Shown: positions 52,054 to 61,640, counted from the first letter of the stretch. The stretch: 64,000 nucleotides of DNA from Inediibacterium massiliense (GCF_001282725.1 NZ_LN876585.1:217406-281405), one strand, 5' to 3'. Notes: generated from the sequence alone by a model not told the origin. A program made the numbers and translations.

Positions 52054-52233
52054 ATGGAAACTATTTTATTTGTTTTCATTAAATTCGTATGGTTTTTTGT
52101 GATGGCATGGTTGATTGGAAAGGTTGTAGACATACATAGTAGAATAGCAGGTATAGAAGAGAGACTAACAAAAATAGAATTGATTTTAGAAAAATTAAAT
52201 AATATGGAGGATAGAGAAAGGAGAGAATCTTAA
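52054..52233 (+). CDS. Small membrane protein with C-terminal coiled coil
   Basis: 59 residues from ATG 52054, with AGGAGG eight bases upstream. One transmembrane helix (about 4-22, FVFIKFVWFFVMAWLIGKVV) is followed by an amphipathic coiled coil (IHSRIAGIEERLTKIELIL). A shortened second copy lies at 53123-53248. The design resembles small holin-like or regulatory membrane peptides, but no family can be assigned. Close to the upstream membrane-anchored protein gene. Confidence 0.7.
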   Translation: METILFVFIKFVWFFVMAWLIGKVVDIHSRIAGIEERLTKIELILEKLNNMEDRERRES

Positions 52234-52270
52234 AGATTCAGATAGGTTAAGTTTAACTTTAATTCCTCTT

Positions 52271-52507
52271 ATGAATAGTGTAAAAAGTAAAGCAGATCGA
52301 GCAATAGATGATATAAAATTAGCTGAAAACATTAAAGATAATGAAAATAAATTTCAATGTTTAAGCATGTTGTATGCATTGTTAGATAAATTCGGAGATG
52401 AAAATATTAAAAAAGTATTCAAAAATCTTTCACAAGAAACAATAGATATAATATCTCTAGAAATATTTGATATGAAAGATGTAAAGGATTTAGAGAAGCA
52501 TTTATAG
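52271..52507 (+). CDS. Small helical protein of unknown function
   Basis: 78 residues from the first in-frame ATG, predicted all-helical, Asp/Lys-rich, with no membrane segment. There is no ribosome binding site before ATG 52271. The frame stays open and protein-like back to 52199 and passes AAAGGAGAG at 52218-52226, but contains no ATG, GTG or TTG there, so the true start may be non-standard or translation may depend on the upstream small gene. Function unknown. Confidence 0.5.
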   Translation: MNSVKSKADRAIDDIKLAENIKDNENKFQCLSMLYALLDKFGDENIKKVFKNLSQETIDIISLEIFDMKDVKDLEKHL

Positions 52508-52612
52508 ATTTTTAATTGAAATTATATCGAGATTAAAAATGAGTATTTTGAAAAAATTAATATAAAGAAAAAATCAGATACTAGGGCATCTGCTTTTTGA
52601 AGGTTTCAAATT

Positions 52613-52864
52613 CTAAGAGTCTAAATTTATACTATTAGTCCATAGTTCATATTCACTTAAGTCAATTTCATCATTCCAACTAATTCCATAACCATATATA
52701 TCTACTTTTACTAAAGCAAATAAGGCTGGGTTTTGTAAAGGTTTGAAAGATTCACGAGAAAGCCAATTCTTCATATCATATTTTTTAGTTATTTCATTAG
52801 TAAAGGTTATTAATAAAAAATAATTGTCTATAGGTTTTACATTTTTAATCTTAGGGCAAATCAT
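52613..52864 (-). CDS. DUF2442-family protein
   Basis: 83 residues. The pattern VKPIDNYFLLITFTNE, a mid-protein hydrophobic PALFALVKVDIYG and the ending ISWNDEIDLSEYELW match DUF2442, small proteins often encoded beside DUF4160 proteins in toxin-antitoxin-like pairs. No DUF4160 partner is visible here. AGGAGA lies just upstream of the minus-strand ATG at 52864. Confidence 0.78.
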   Translation of the reverse strand: MICPKIKNVKPIDNYFLLITFTNEITKKYDMKNWLSRESFKPLQNPALFALVKVDIYGYGISWNDEIDLSEYELWTNSINLDS

Positions 52865-53122
52865 AAAATCTCTCCTATCTAAACTAGTGATTTAATGGAA
52901 ATATGTAAGAGGATAATCTTTAAAATATATTTTTATTATTATTCTATAAAATCCACCGATAAATGGCATTTAAAAAAATTTCATTTATATTTATTATATC
53001 AATTCAATAATATTTATTATAGTAAAATTAGTAATGTATAGGAGTAAAAAGAGAAGAAAAAAGTATAGCTGACAATTATTACATAGATAAGCATTTAAGA
53101 ATAACTTTGAAGCCTTAAATTT

Positions 53123-53248
53123 ATGTGTTTTTTTGTTATGGCATGGTTGAGTGGAAAGGTTGCAGATATACATAGTAGAATAGCAGGTATAGAAGAGAGA
53201 CTAACAAAAATAGAATTGATTCTAGAAAAATTAAATAATAAGGAATGA
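53123..53248 (+). pseudogene. Truncated second copy of the small coiled-coil membrane protein gene
   Basis: A 41-codon frame whose residues 4-40 match residues 15-50 of the 52054 product almost exactly (FFVMAWL, then DIHSRIAGIEERLTKIELIL). The first dozen residues and the ribosome binding site are absent and the C-terminal tail differs. DNA identity is very high over about 110 bases, indicating a recent segmental duplication followed by loss of the 5' end. The surrounding 52865-53441 holds nothing else that I can support as a gene. Confidence 0.7.
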
Positions 53249-53441
53249 TAATGAAATTTTAAAAAATATTTATATAGGATGAAGTAAGAAGATATTACTT
53301 TTTAGAGGATAGAGTAGTATCTTTTTTTATAATTACAAAATTATTAATGAATTTATATTGTGGAAAAAAGAGGAATATTGTCTACTGTATAGAAATTATT
53401 TAATGAATTAATTCATTAGTAGTTTAGAAAGGATGTTTTTT

Positions 53442-55817
53442 ATGCAATCTACTTATACAGGAAGAAATGTCCCATTACTTCCTAGACTAAGAGAAAATAT
53501 AGGTAGGGCTAAACGTATGGATTTTATTATTTCATTTATTAGAGATTCAGGAATAAAACTTCTAGTAAATGATTTTAAAAAAGCTATAGATAGAGGAGCA
53601 AAACTTAGATTATTAACAAGTACATATTTGAATGTGACAGAACCTAACGCTTTGTATAGATTAAAGAGTGAATTAGAAGATAAAATAGAAATCAAAATAT
53701 ATGATGGAGATGCTATTTCATTTCATCCTAAAACATATATTTTTCAATATGAGAATAATGAAGGAGAAATTGTTATTGGATCATCCAATATATCAAAAGC
53801 TGCTTTATTGGATGGTATAGAATGGAATTATGTATTTTCAAAAGAAGTATTTCCAAAAGATTACGATATATTTCAAAATGAATTTAATGAACTATATGAA
53901 AAAAATAGTTTTGAATTGAGTTTGAAGTGGCTTAGAAAATATGAAAAAAATTATAGAAGAATGATTTTCACACCTAGAAAGATAAGAAAAACACCTATTA
54001 AAGAAATAGAACCTATAAAATTCCAAATACCTGCCCTTTATGAGTTAAGTAAAACAAGAGAAGAAGGATATAATAAAGCAATGGTAATTGTTGCTACAGG
54101 ACTTGGAAAAACTTATCTTTCAGCTTTCGATACATTGAATTTTGATAAAGTTTTGTTTGTTGCGCATAGAGATGAAATATTAAAACAAGCTATGGATACC
54201 TTTAAAAGAGTATATCAAAATAAAGCAATGGGATTTTTTAATGCCAAAGAAAAGGAAACGAATAAAGAAATTATCTTTGCAAGTATTCAAACTTTAGGGA
54301 AAAAAGAATACTTAAATGAAGAGTATTTTTCTAAAGACTATTTTGATTATATTGTGATTGATGAATTTCATCATGCGGGAGCGAAATCTTATGAAAATTT
54401 GATAGAGTATTTCATGCCAAAGTTTTTATTAGGACTTACAGCTACTCCTGATAGAATGGATAATAAAGATATTTATAAAATTTGCGATTATAATATAGCT
54501 TATGAATGTAATTTCAAGGTAGGTATTAATAATGGATGGTTAGTACCTTTTGAATATTATGGTATTTATGATGATGTGGATTATGAAATGATTCCTTGGA
54601 GAAGTGGTAAATACGATATAAAAATTTTAGAAAATAAATTAATTACAGATAAAAGAACAAATGAAATTTTAAAGAAGTATAAAAACTTTCAAACAAAAAG
54701 AACAATAGGTTTTTGTGTTGGTATTCAACATTGTAAATTCATGGAAAAATATTTTAAAGAACATAATATAACAGCAAAAGCAATACATAGTGAAACACAT
54801 AATAGACAAAGAATTATTGAAGAATTTAAAAATGGAAAAATAGAAGTGTTATTTGTTGTAGATATATTCAATGAAGGGGTAGATATTCCTAATATTGATA
54901 TGGTTATGTTTTTAAGACCAACAGAATCTTATACTATTTTTATACAACAATTAGGAAGAGGACTTAGAACTTGTGAGGGAAAAGAAAAGTTAATAGTATT
55001 AGACTTTGTAGGAAATTATAAAGGAAGTAATTTAAAACCAAATTATCTGACGGGGAACTATTCTGTTAAAAATCCAAATGAAAAAAGAATACTGCCAACG
55101 GATGAAGATTTTATCCTTCCAGATGGATGCAAAGTAAACTTTGATTTAAAATTAATTGATTATTTTAAAGAAATAAATGATAAAAAAGAGCCATTAAAAG
55201 AAAAATTAATAAAAGAATATGGTAGAATAAAAGAGGTTTTAAATAAAGTTCCAAGTATGATGGATATGTATGAAAATTCTAATTATCCTGTTCATATTTA
55301 TTTAAAGACTTTTCAGTCATGGTATAAATTTTTAGAGGAAATGAAAGATTTAACTGAAGTTCAGAAAAAATGGAAAAATACTCCTGTGGAAGAATTTTTA
55401 GAGGAAATTGAAAAGACAGCCATGTCTAAGTCTTATAAAATTCCTACTTTGTTGAGTTTTATAGAAGAGACTAGGCTCCAAACAGCTGTCTCTGTTAATG
55501 ATATAGGAGAGAATTTTAAGATTTTTTATAATGATGATTTACATGGAAAAGATTTAAATAACAAGAATCATAAAGAGTGGAAAAATTGGGATACAAAGAA
55601 GTTTACAAGCTTAGCTGTAAAAAATCCAATTAAATTTTTAAGTAGTGGTAAATCTGAGAAATTTTTTAACTATGATAAAGAGCAACAGATTTTTTCATTA
55701 GTTGAAACCTTACATGAGTATATAGATTTATACAATGAAGAATTGATCATAGAAATAAAAGATAGATTAAATTATAGAAATGCAAATTATTTTCATAGAA
55801 AGTATATGGAGGATTAA
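53442..55817 (+). CDS. PLD-nuclease-like / SF2 helicase fusion protein
   Basis: 791 residues. The N-terminal ~170 residues form a phospholipase D-like nuclease domain with one HKD half-motif (SFHPKTYIFQ, then GSSNIS). A superfamily 2 helicase core follows: motif I VATGLGKTYLS (about 220), motif II VIDEFHHAGA, motif III LTATPDRMD, motif V DIFNEGVDIPNID and motif VI QQLGRGLRT. The C-terminal ~230 residues are helical and unassigned; related proteins usually end in DUF3427 and are longer. Such architectures are associated with DNA restriction, repair or phage defence; that role is inference here. ATG 53442 fits the AGAAAGGA site better than ATG 53433. Confidence 0.85.
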   Translation: MQSTYTGRNVPLLPRLRENIGRAKRMDFIISFIRDSGIKLLVNDFKKAIDRGAKLRLLTSTYLNVTEPNALYRLKSELEDKIEIKIYDGDAISFHPKTYIFQYENNEGEIVIGSSNISKAALLDGIEWNYVFSKEVFPKDYDIFQNEFNELYEKNSFELSLKWLRKYEKNYRRMIFTPRKIRKTPIKEIEPIKFQIPALYELSKTREEGYNKAMVIVATGLGKTYLSAFDTLNFDKVLFVAHRDEILKQAMDTFKRVYQNKAMGFFNAKEKETNKEIIFASIQTLGKKEYLNEEYFSKDYFDYIVIDEFHHAGAKSYENLIEYFMPKFLLGLTATPDRMDNKDIYKICDYNIAYECNFKVGINNGWLVPFEYYGIYDDVDYEMIPWRSGKYDIKILENKLITDKRTNEILKKYKNFQTKRTIGFCVGIQHCKFMEKYFKEHNITAKAIHSETHNRQRIIEEFKNGKIEVLFVVDIFNEGVDIPNIDMVMFLRPTESYTIFIQQLGRGLRTCEGKEKLIVLDFVGNYKGSNLKPNYLTGNYSVKNPNEKRILPTDEDFILPDGCKVNFDLKLIDYFKEINDKKEPLKEKLIKEYGRIKEVLNKVPSMMDMYENSNYPVHIYLKTFQSWYKFLEEMKDLTEVQKKWKNTPVEEFLEEIEKTAMSKSYKIPTLLSFIEETRLQTAVSVNDIGENFKIFYNDDLHGKDLNNKNHKEWKNWDTKKFTSLAVKNPIKFLSSGKSEKFFNYDKEQQIFSLVETLHEYIDLYNEELIIEIKDRLNYRNANYFHRKYMED

Positions 55818-55818
55818 A

Positions 55819-56409
55819 ATGACAAAACCCTACTATAACAAAAACGCAAAAGACTTTTTTGAAAAAACCCTAAATGCAGATATGACAGGAATATATCAAA
55901 GATTTGAAAAATATTTACACAAAGGAGATCACATTTTAGATCTTGGTTGTGGATCAGGACGAGATAGTCTATATTTTAAAAATAATGGATATATTGTGAC
56001 TTCTGTGGATTATTCAGAGGAATTGGTAAAACTATCCACAGAACTTTTGAGTCAAGAAGTTCTTCAGGTAGATATGAGAGAAATGGATTTTTACAATGAG
56101 TTTGAGGGGATATGGGCTTGCGCGTCTATTTTGCATATTCCAAAAGGTGAAGTCAAAAAAGTAATCCAAAATTGTGAAAAAGCATTAAAGAAAAATGGGG
56201 TGTTTTACTTATCTCTTAAATATGGAGAAGGAGAGAGGTATGTAGAGGATCGATTTTTTAGTTATTATAATGAAGAAATTTTTCAGGACATCATAAAGTT
56301 TTTTATCAATTTAAAGATTATAGATATGTGGACAACTATAGATGTAAGAAAAGATAGAGAAGATATTTGGTTAAATATCATATTAAAAAAGTCTTTGGTA
56401 TTTGAATAA
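55819..56409 (+). CDS. Class I SAM-dependent methyltransferase (TehB-like)
   Basis: 196 residues with motif I HILDLGCGSGRDSLYF (about 37-52), the acidic loop VTSVDYSEEL, a central IWACASILHIPKGE and the NGVFYLSLKYGEGE strand. It resembles small-molecule or tellurite-resistance methyltransferases and lacks the NPPY motif of DNA N6-methylases, so it is probably not a conventional DNA modification enzyme. ATG 55819 has GGAGG six bases upstream and lies one base after the helicase stop, implying coupled expression and a shared function with the PLD-helicase. Confidence 0.86.
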   Translation: MTKPYYNKNAKDFFEKTLNADMTGIYQRFEKYLHKGDHILDLGCGSGRDSLYFKNNGYIVTSVDYSEELVKLSTELLSQEVLQVDMREMDFYNEFEGIWACASILHIPKGEVKKVIQNCEKALKKNGVFYLSLKYGEGERYVEDRFFSYYNEEIFQDIIKFFINLKIIDMWTTIDVRKDREDIWLNIILKKSLVFE

Positions 56410-56424
56410 ATGTAAAATAGCAAT

Positions 56425-56462
56425 GAAAAAGGTGAGAAAAATTACTCATCTTTTTTGTTTTT
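56425..56462 (+). terminator. Terminator after the methyltransferase gene
   Basis: AAAAAGGTGAG, loop, CTCATCTTTTTTG with a long following T-rich run. Confidence 0.75.
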
Positions 56463-56498
56463 TTTAAAAAATATAACAAGGTTGTATGAAAAATATTT

Positions 56499-56505
56499 TG
56501 TCGAA
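56499..56505 (+). promoter_or_regulatory. Candidate Spo0A box (TGTCGAA)
   Basis: TTGTCGAAGAAA, an exact Spo0A heptamer about 105 bases upstream of the GGDEF-EAL gene. Supported only by consensus match and position. Confidence 0.35.
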
Positions 56506-56610
56506 GAAAGCTGAAAAAGGTGATAAAATAAAAATATAGATGAGTTAGTAAATGGTAAAGATTCATATGATTGATACAAATAGATCAAACAGGCCAGAGG
56601 AGGGAAAATA

Positions 56611-59508
56611 ATGAAAGAATGGAATAATTCGTCAAGACAAAAGGTAATCAATCAATATAAATTAATATACATACCTCTGTGGATGGCTTTGGTATTAGTG
56701 TTGATTGTGAGTATCTCAAGCTTTTATGTGAGTAAGAATATTATATTGTCACAAGCAAAACAAGATAGTTTAAACCTTTTAAAACAAGAAATAAGACAAA
56801 TAGATGGCAATCAAGTAGCTTTAAATATAATCAATGATATGCTAGAAGATAAGATCAAGATTGCGGCAGAGAGAGTCATATCTAATGAAGAAAATGTAGA
56901 TGATAATTATTTGATAAATTTGAAGAAAGAATTAGGTGTAGATGAATTAAATTGGATCAATGAAAAAGGAGAGATTGTATATACAACACTCAAGCCTTGT
57001 AAAGGTTGGATTGCTTCTAAGGGACAACCATTGTATAATTTTATAAAAAGCCAAGATCGGATTTTGATGGAGGATATAAGACCAGATTCATTATTGGGGA
57101 TTCATATGAAATATGGAGCTATTAAGACTAAAAATGGGGATTTGGTTCAGGTTGGGATTTCAGCAGAAAATATACAAAAGTTGACACAAAGATTTAGCTA
57201 TCAAACGTTAGTAGAAGAATTAGCGAAAGAAGAAAATATTACATATATAACTCTTTTAGATAAAAATTTGAAGGTGGTAGCAGATGGAGATACAGAAGAC
57301 ATCGGTGTAAGTTACGCTCATGAATATGAGGTAAAAGAGGCACTAAAAGGGAAAACAAGTGTTATTGAGTGGTATTATACTAAAGTTCATGCGAAGGTTT
57401 TAGAAATTACAGTTCCTATTTTTAAAGAGAAAGAAATTGTTGCTGTATTGGTAATGGGTGTGTCTATGAAAGATGTATATGCTTCTATTTATACAGTTTT
57501 TACAATTTCTATCATTGTTGCACTGATAATGTTTTTGGTATTTGTGTGGATACAAAATAAAAATATAATAAAGCCTGTGAATCGACTAGATAAAAATATC
57601 AATGAAATAGATCTAGAAAATCATATAGATTACAGGTTACCTTTAATAGAGAATGATACTTTTTTTGGATTGACTCTTTCTATTAATCATTTGTTAGATA
57701 AAACCTATAGTTATTTAGAGGAATTAAAGACAAATCAAGGGAAGTTACAGTCATCTAATGAGGAGCTTACAGCAGCATATGAGCAGTTGAGTGCATCAGA
57801 AGAAGAATTACGTGCTCAATATGATGAAATACAAACTTATACAGATAGACTAGAAAGTTTACAGCAAAAATATGAGATTGCTATCCAAGGAACAAATAGT
57901 GCGGTGTGGGAAGTAGATCCTAGAGATGAAACCATTTATTTTTCCCAAGAATTTAGAAATATTGTAGGAAAAAACATAAAAGGAAAAATATCTGAAGTTC
58001 TAGATGAATTTCTTGATATAAAAGATCGAGAAATAGTAAGAGAGGAATTTTTATTATGTAAAAATGGACAAAGAGAAGAAATCTATGTGCAAGTAAGGAT
58101 AAAGGATTATAAAGATCAATTGAGACATATGCTTATTCGAGGAAGAGGAATTTATGATGAAAATAGAAATTTAACATTTATTAGTGGGATTATTTTAGAT
58201 ATAACAAAATTAAAAGAGCAAGAAGATTACATACAATATCTTGCTTATAACGATGAATTAACGAATCTACCAAACCGGATTACTTTTTTACAAAAACTTC
58301 AGCAAGCAACAAAGAAAAATGAATCGGGAGCTGTTATGTTACTTGATTTAGATAATTTTAAAGAGATTAATGATACATTAGGGCATGTATATGGAGATGA
58401 AGTATTAAAAAAAGTGGCACAAGAATTTGTGAATATAAAAGATGACAATATGTTTGTAGCTAGATTTGGTGGAGATGAATTTCTTGTTTTGATAGAAAAT
58501 GAAGAAGAGATTTTGGCTATAGAGCATTATGCAAAAAAAATTATTGAGATATTTAAAAATAAGTTTATGATTGAGGAACATGGAATATATATAAGTGCTA
58601 GTTTAGGTATTACTAGATATCCTTTTGATAGTAATAAAGTAAATGAGCTCATTATGAATGCAGATATGGCTATGTATAAAGTGAAAGATCAAGGAAGAAA
58701 TAACTATAAGTTTTTTAATCAAAAAATGACAGAAAAATTAAATGAACACATTCAGATTGAAAGAATTTTAAGGGATGCATTGGAAGAAGATGGATTCAAG
58801 TTAGTATATCAACCTCAAATTGATATATATACTGGTGAAATTTCAAGCTTTGAAGCACTCTTAAGGCTAAAAAATCATGCAATATCACCAGCAACTTTTA
58901 TACAAGTAGCAGAAGAAAATGGAATGATTATTCAAATGGGAAGATGGGTGACAAGTGAAGTAATTCATCAAATTGCAATATGGAAAAAGAAGGGTATAAT
59001 CGTGAAGCCTGTTGCCATTAATTTGTCAGCTAAACAGTTAAATGATTGGAACTATATTGAATTTTTAAAAGAAGTATTGAAAGAAAAAGAAGTAGAGGCT
59101 AAATATCTAGAAATTGAGATTACAGAAAGTATCTTTTTAGAAAAAAAAGAAGAAACTATTATATTTTTGAAACAATTAAAGGATTTAGGAATTAAAATAG
59201 CATTAGATGATTTTGGAACCGGATATTCTTCTCTTAGTTATTTAACTTTTTTACCTGTGGATAAAATAAAGCTCGATAAATCTTTATGTGATAAGTTTTT
59301 AGAAATAGATAATATTTCTGTAATGGATAATATTATTTCTTTGGTTCATAGTTTGAAATTAGAAGTAGTAGCAGAAGGAATAGAGTATATGGAACAATAT
59401 AAACGATTAAAAAAGGCTACATGTGATTATATACAGGGATATTTATTTAGTAAACCAGTAGAAGCTATAGAAGCTGAGAAGATTTATGAAAAAAATTTTT
59501 TAGAGTGA
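56611..59508 (+). CDS. Membrane sensor with PAS, GGDEF and EAL domains
   Basis: 965 residues controlling cyclic di-GMP. Order: transmembrane helix (about 20-42), an extracytoplasmic Cache-like sensor (about 45-285), second helix (about 288-312), HAMP-like linker, coiled coil (about 380-430), PAS (about 435-540), GGDEF (about 550-705) and EAL (about 715-960). GGDEF is intact (RFGGDEFLVLI) with DLDNFKEINDTLGH; EAL is intact (SSFEALLRLK) with ITESIFL, LDDFGTGYSS and EGIEYMEQY. Both activities are therefore possible. AGGAGGG precedes the ATG. It is monocistronic and convergent with the kinase gene. Confidence 0.94.
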   Translation: MKEWNNSSRQKVINQYKLIYIPLWMALVLVLIVSISSFYVSKNIILSQAKQDSLNLLKQEIRQIDGNQVALNIINDMLEDKIKIAAERVISNEENVDDNYLINLKKELGVDELNWINEKGEIVYTTLKPCKGWIASKGQPLYNFIKSQDRILMEDIRPDSLLGIHMKYGAIKTKNGDLVQVGISAENIQKLTQRFSYQTLVEELAKEENITYITLLDKNLKVVADGDTEDIGVSYAHEYEVKEALKGKTSVIEWYYTKVHAKVLEITVPIFKEKEIVAVLVMGVSMKDVYASIYTVFTISIIVALIMFLVFVWIQNKNIIKPVNRLDKNINEIDLENHIDYRLPLIENDTFFGLTLSINHLLDKTYSYLEELKTNQGKLQSSNEELTAAYEQLSASEEELRAQYDEIQTYTDRLESLQQKYEIAIQGTNSAVWEVDPRDETIYFSQEFRNIVGKNIKGKISEVLDEFLDIKDREIVREEFLLCKNGQREEIYVQVRIKDYKDQLRHMLIRGRGIYDENRNLTFISGIILDITKLKEQEDYIQYLAYNDELTNLPNRITFLQKLQQATKKNESGAVMLLDLDNFKEINDTLGHVYGDEVLKKVAQEFVNIKDDNMFVARFGGDEFLVLIENEEEILAIEHYAKKIIEIFKNKFMIEEHGIYISASLGITRYPFDSNKVNELIMNADMAMYKVKDQGRNNYKFFNQKMTEKLNEHIQIERILRDALEEDGFKLVYQPQIDIYTGEISSFEALLRLKNHAISPATFIQVAEENGMIIQMGRWVTSEVIHQIAIWKKKGIIVKPVAINLSAKQLNDWNYIEFLKEVLKEKEVEAKYLEIEITESIFLEKKEETIIFLKQLKDLGIKIALDDFGTGYSSLSYLTFLPVDKIKLDKSLCDKFLEIDNISVMDNIISLVHSLKLEVVAEGIEYMEQYKRLKKATCDYIQGYLFSKPVEAIEAEKIYEKNFLE

Positions 59509-59514
59509 TAGAGT

Positions 59515-59548
59515 AAAAAGAGATGAATGGAATTATTCATCTCTTTTT
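59515..59548. terminator. Bidirectional terminator between GGDEF-EAL and kinase genes
   Basis: AAAAAGAGATGAAT, GGAATT, ATTCATCTCTTTTT: a perfect 14-bp stem, with A and T tracts so that it can serve both convergent genes; it overlaps the kinase 3' end. Confidence 0.92.
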
Positions 59549-60951
59549 ATTTCAAACCAGACAATCGTTTCTTTTCCTAATATACTATTTATACCATATT
59601 TGAATTCATGAGCTTCCAAAATATTTTTTACAATAGACATTCCAAGTCCTGTTCCACTAGTATCTCTTTTTCTAGACTTATCTACTTTGTAAAATCTATC
59701 CCATATATAGGGAAGATCTTCTTTTGGAATGCCTTTTCCATGATCTATAATTTCAATTTTAGTTGTATCACTTGTAGAAACTTTAATAGTTACTTGACTA
59801 TTTTCATAGGAATGATGGATAGCATTGTTCACTAAATTTATAAACACTTGATAGAGCTTGGAGGAATCTGCATAGATCATTGTATTTTCATCATTTATGT
59901 CCATTACTAATTGTATATTTTTTTTAGAAGCAAAGAAATGTAGCTTTTCTATGACATTTTGAATGAATTTAGAAATAGGAAATTCAGAGTAAGTAAGATC
60001 TGTATAACCTGCTTCCATTTTAGATAAGGTAAGAATATCTTCAACCATAGTATTGAGCCTTTTTGATTCATCTATAATGGTTTCAAGGTTTTCAATTTTT
60101 GTTTCGTTATTATCTATATCCAGAATAAGCTCTGCATAAGCTCTAATTAAGCTGATAGGAGTTTTGAGTTCGTGGGATACGTTGGCTATAAATTCTTTTC
60201 TAAAGTTTTCTATTTTTCCTAATTGAACGGCTAAGTCATTGATGGTATCCCCTAATATTCCTATTTCATCTTTAGAATCTAAATTTACCTGAGCCGTAAA
60301 ATCACCTTTTGAGATTTTTTTTGAGGTTTTTGTAATTTCTAATATAGGTTTTGTAAAATGTTTTGCAAATAATAAAGCTAAAAGTGTTCCGATTATGAGA
60401 GATACAAATGTAATGATAGATAATTGTTTTTTTAAAATAGATGATGTTTCTTGAATAGGTGCTAGAGCAGATGTTAATATAATATGTCCTGCAACATTTG
60501 CATTTTTTTCAATAGGAACTTTTATCATGAGCAAAGAACGATTTCTTGGATCTTTCTTTTCTACAAAAGTGTTAGCTTCAATAGATGGTAAGTTTGCAAA
60601 GAATTCTCTAGGAGGATTTATAGGTAAAAAAGAATTTCTCTTAGAATAAAATTGTTCTTTTTTAGGAAATAAAAGTCTTTCATTCATATCTACAATCATA
60701 ATGGAGATATGAAAAGAAAAGGTAGATCGTAACGAATCAATTTCATCTATAATATCTTGAGAGATCATAGGATAATAGTCAGATTCTTCAATAAGAGAGG
60801 CTATTTTTTCGCCTTCGTGTAAAAGCAAATCTTTTCTTTCATTTATATAAAATTTTTCTAAAAACATAATTTGAAATAGCCAAATGATTAAAAGAATGAT
60901 TAATACTAAAGAGGTAATTCCTAGCCAAAGTTTACTTAATATACTTTTCAT
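59533..60951 (-). CDS. Two-component sensor histidine kinase (HAMP-HisKA-HATPase)
   Basis: 472 residues: transmembrane helices at about 8-30 and 178-200 enclosing a ~145-residue extracytoplasmic sensor, HAMP (about 200-250), HisKA with phospho-acceptor His260 in NVSHELKTPISLIRAYAE, and HATPase with N box NLVNNAIHHS, DHGKGIPKED, FYKVDKSR and GTGLGMSIVK. ATG 60951 follows GAGGAA; an upstream in-frame start at 60993 overlaps the regulator gene. Five bases separate it from the response regulator stop. It presumably senses an envelope signal and controls the divergent exported-protein gene, by position only. Confidence 0.93.
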   Translation of the reverse strand: MKSILSKLWLGITSLVLIILLIIWLFQIMFLEKFYINERKDLLLHEGEKIASLIEESDYYPMISQDIIDEIDSLRSTFSFHISIMIVDMNERLLFPKKEQFYSKRNSFLPINPPREFFANLPSIEANTFVEKKDPRNRSLLMIKVPIEKNANVAGHIILTSALAPIQETSSILKKQLSIITFVSLIIGTLLALLFAKHFTKPILEITKTSKKISKGDFTAQVNLDSKDEIGILGDTINDLAVQLGKIENFRKEFIANVSHELKTPISLIRAYAELILDIDNNETKIENLETIIDESKRLNTMVEDILTLSKMEAGYTDLTYSEFPISKFIQNVIEKLHFFASKKNIQLVMDINDENTMIYADSSKLYQVFINLVNNAIHHSYENSQVTIKVSTSDTTKIEIIDHGKGIPKEDLPYIWDRFYKVDKSRKRDTSGTGLGMSIVKNILEAHEFKYGINSILGKETIVWFEIKRDE

Positions 60952-60956
60952 TAGTT

Positions 60957-61640
60957 TTATTCCTCTGCTTTCAATTTGTAACCTGTACCCCAAACGGTGT
61001 GAATATATGTTTTGTATTTTCCTAATTTTTCTCTAAGTTGTTTGATGTGAGTATCTACTGTTCTCATATCCCCTATGAAATCATAGCCCCATACCTTATT
61101 TAAAAGCTGTTCTCGTGAAAATACGATTCCATGATTTTGTGCAAAGAAATACAAAAGATCAAATTCTTTAGGAGTTAAGGTAATTTCTTGATGATCTAAA
61201 TATACTTGTTTGCTAAGAGGTTTAATCTCAATATTTTTTATTTTTATATTTTGTTCATTTAAGATAGGATTTATGTTGCTTCTTTTTAATAGTGCTTTTA
61301 TACGGGCTACCATTTCTTTTGGACTAAAAGGCTTTGTGATATAATCATCTATTCCAAGTTCAAATCCAAAAAGTTTATCATATTCTTCACTTCTTGCAGT
61401 GAGCATAATGATAGGAACAGAAGATTCTTCGCGAATTTTTCTGCATACAGTCCAACCATCTACTTTGGGCATCATAACATCTAATAATATAAGAGAAAAT
61501 TCATGAGTTTCTATTTTTTCTAAAGCTTCTTTTCCATCGATAGCTTCTTGTACGAGATATCCGTCTTTCTCCAAATAAATTTTAATAACTTGACGCATTT
61601 TAGGTTCATCATCTACTACCAAGATTTTTATATCATTCAT
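60957..61640 (-). CDS. OmpR/PhoB-family response regulator
   Basis: 227 residues. Receiver domain 1-120 with Asp54 (LLDVMMPKVDG), acidic pocket VVDDEP, Thr in IIMLTARS and Lys in DYITKPFSP. Winged-helix output domain about 130-225 (LTPKEFDLLYFFAQN, VDTHIKQLREKLG, TVWGTGYKLK). First gene of the pair with the kinase; transcribed from the 158-bp divergent region 61641-61798. AGGAGG precedes the ATG. Confidence 0.95.
   Translation of the reverse strand: MNDIKILVVDDEPKMRQVIKIYLEKDGYLVQEAIDGKEALEKIETHEFSLILLDVMMPKVDGWTVCRKIREESSVPIIMLTARSEEYDKLFGFELGIDDYITKPFSPKEMVARIKALLKRSNINPILNEQNIKIKNIEIKPLSKQVYLDHQEITLTPKEFDLLYFFAQNHGIVFSREQLLNKVWGYDFIGDMRTVDTHIKQLREKLGKYKTYIHTVWGTGYKLKAEE

Noticed and set aside
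23560..56505. Spo0A regulon membership as a firm claim for the LysM and GGDEF-EAL genes
   Set aside because: TGTCGAA is short enough that several chance occurrences are expected in a window this size; kept only as low-confidence candidate sites.
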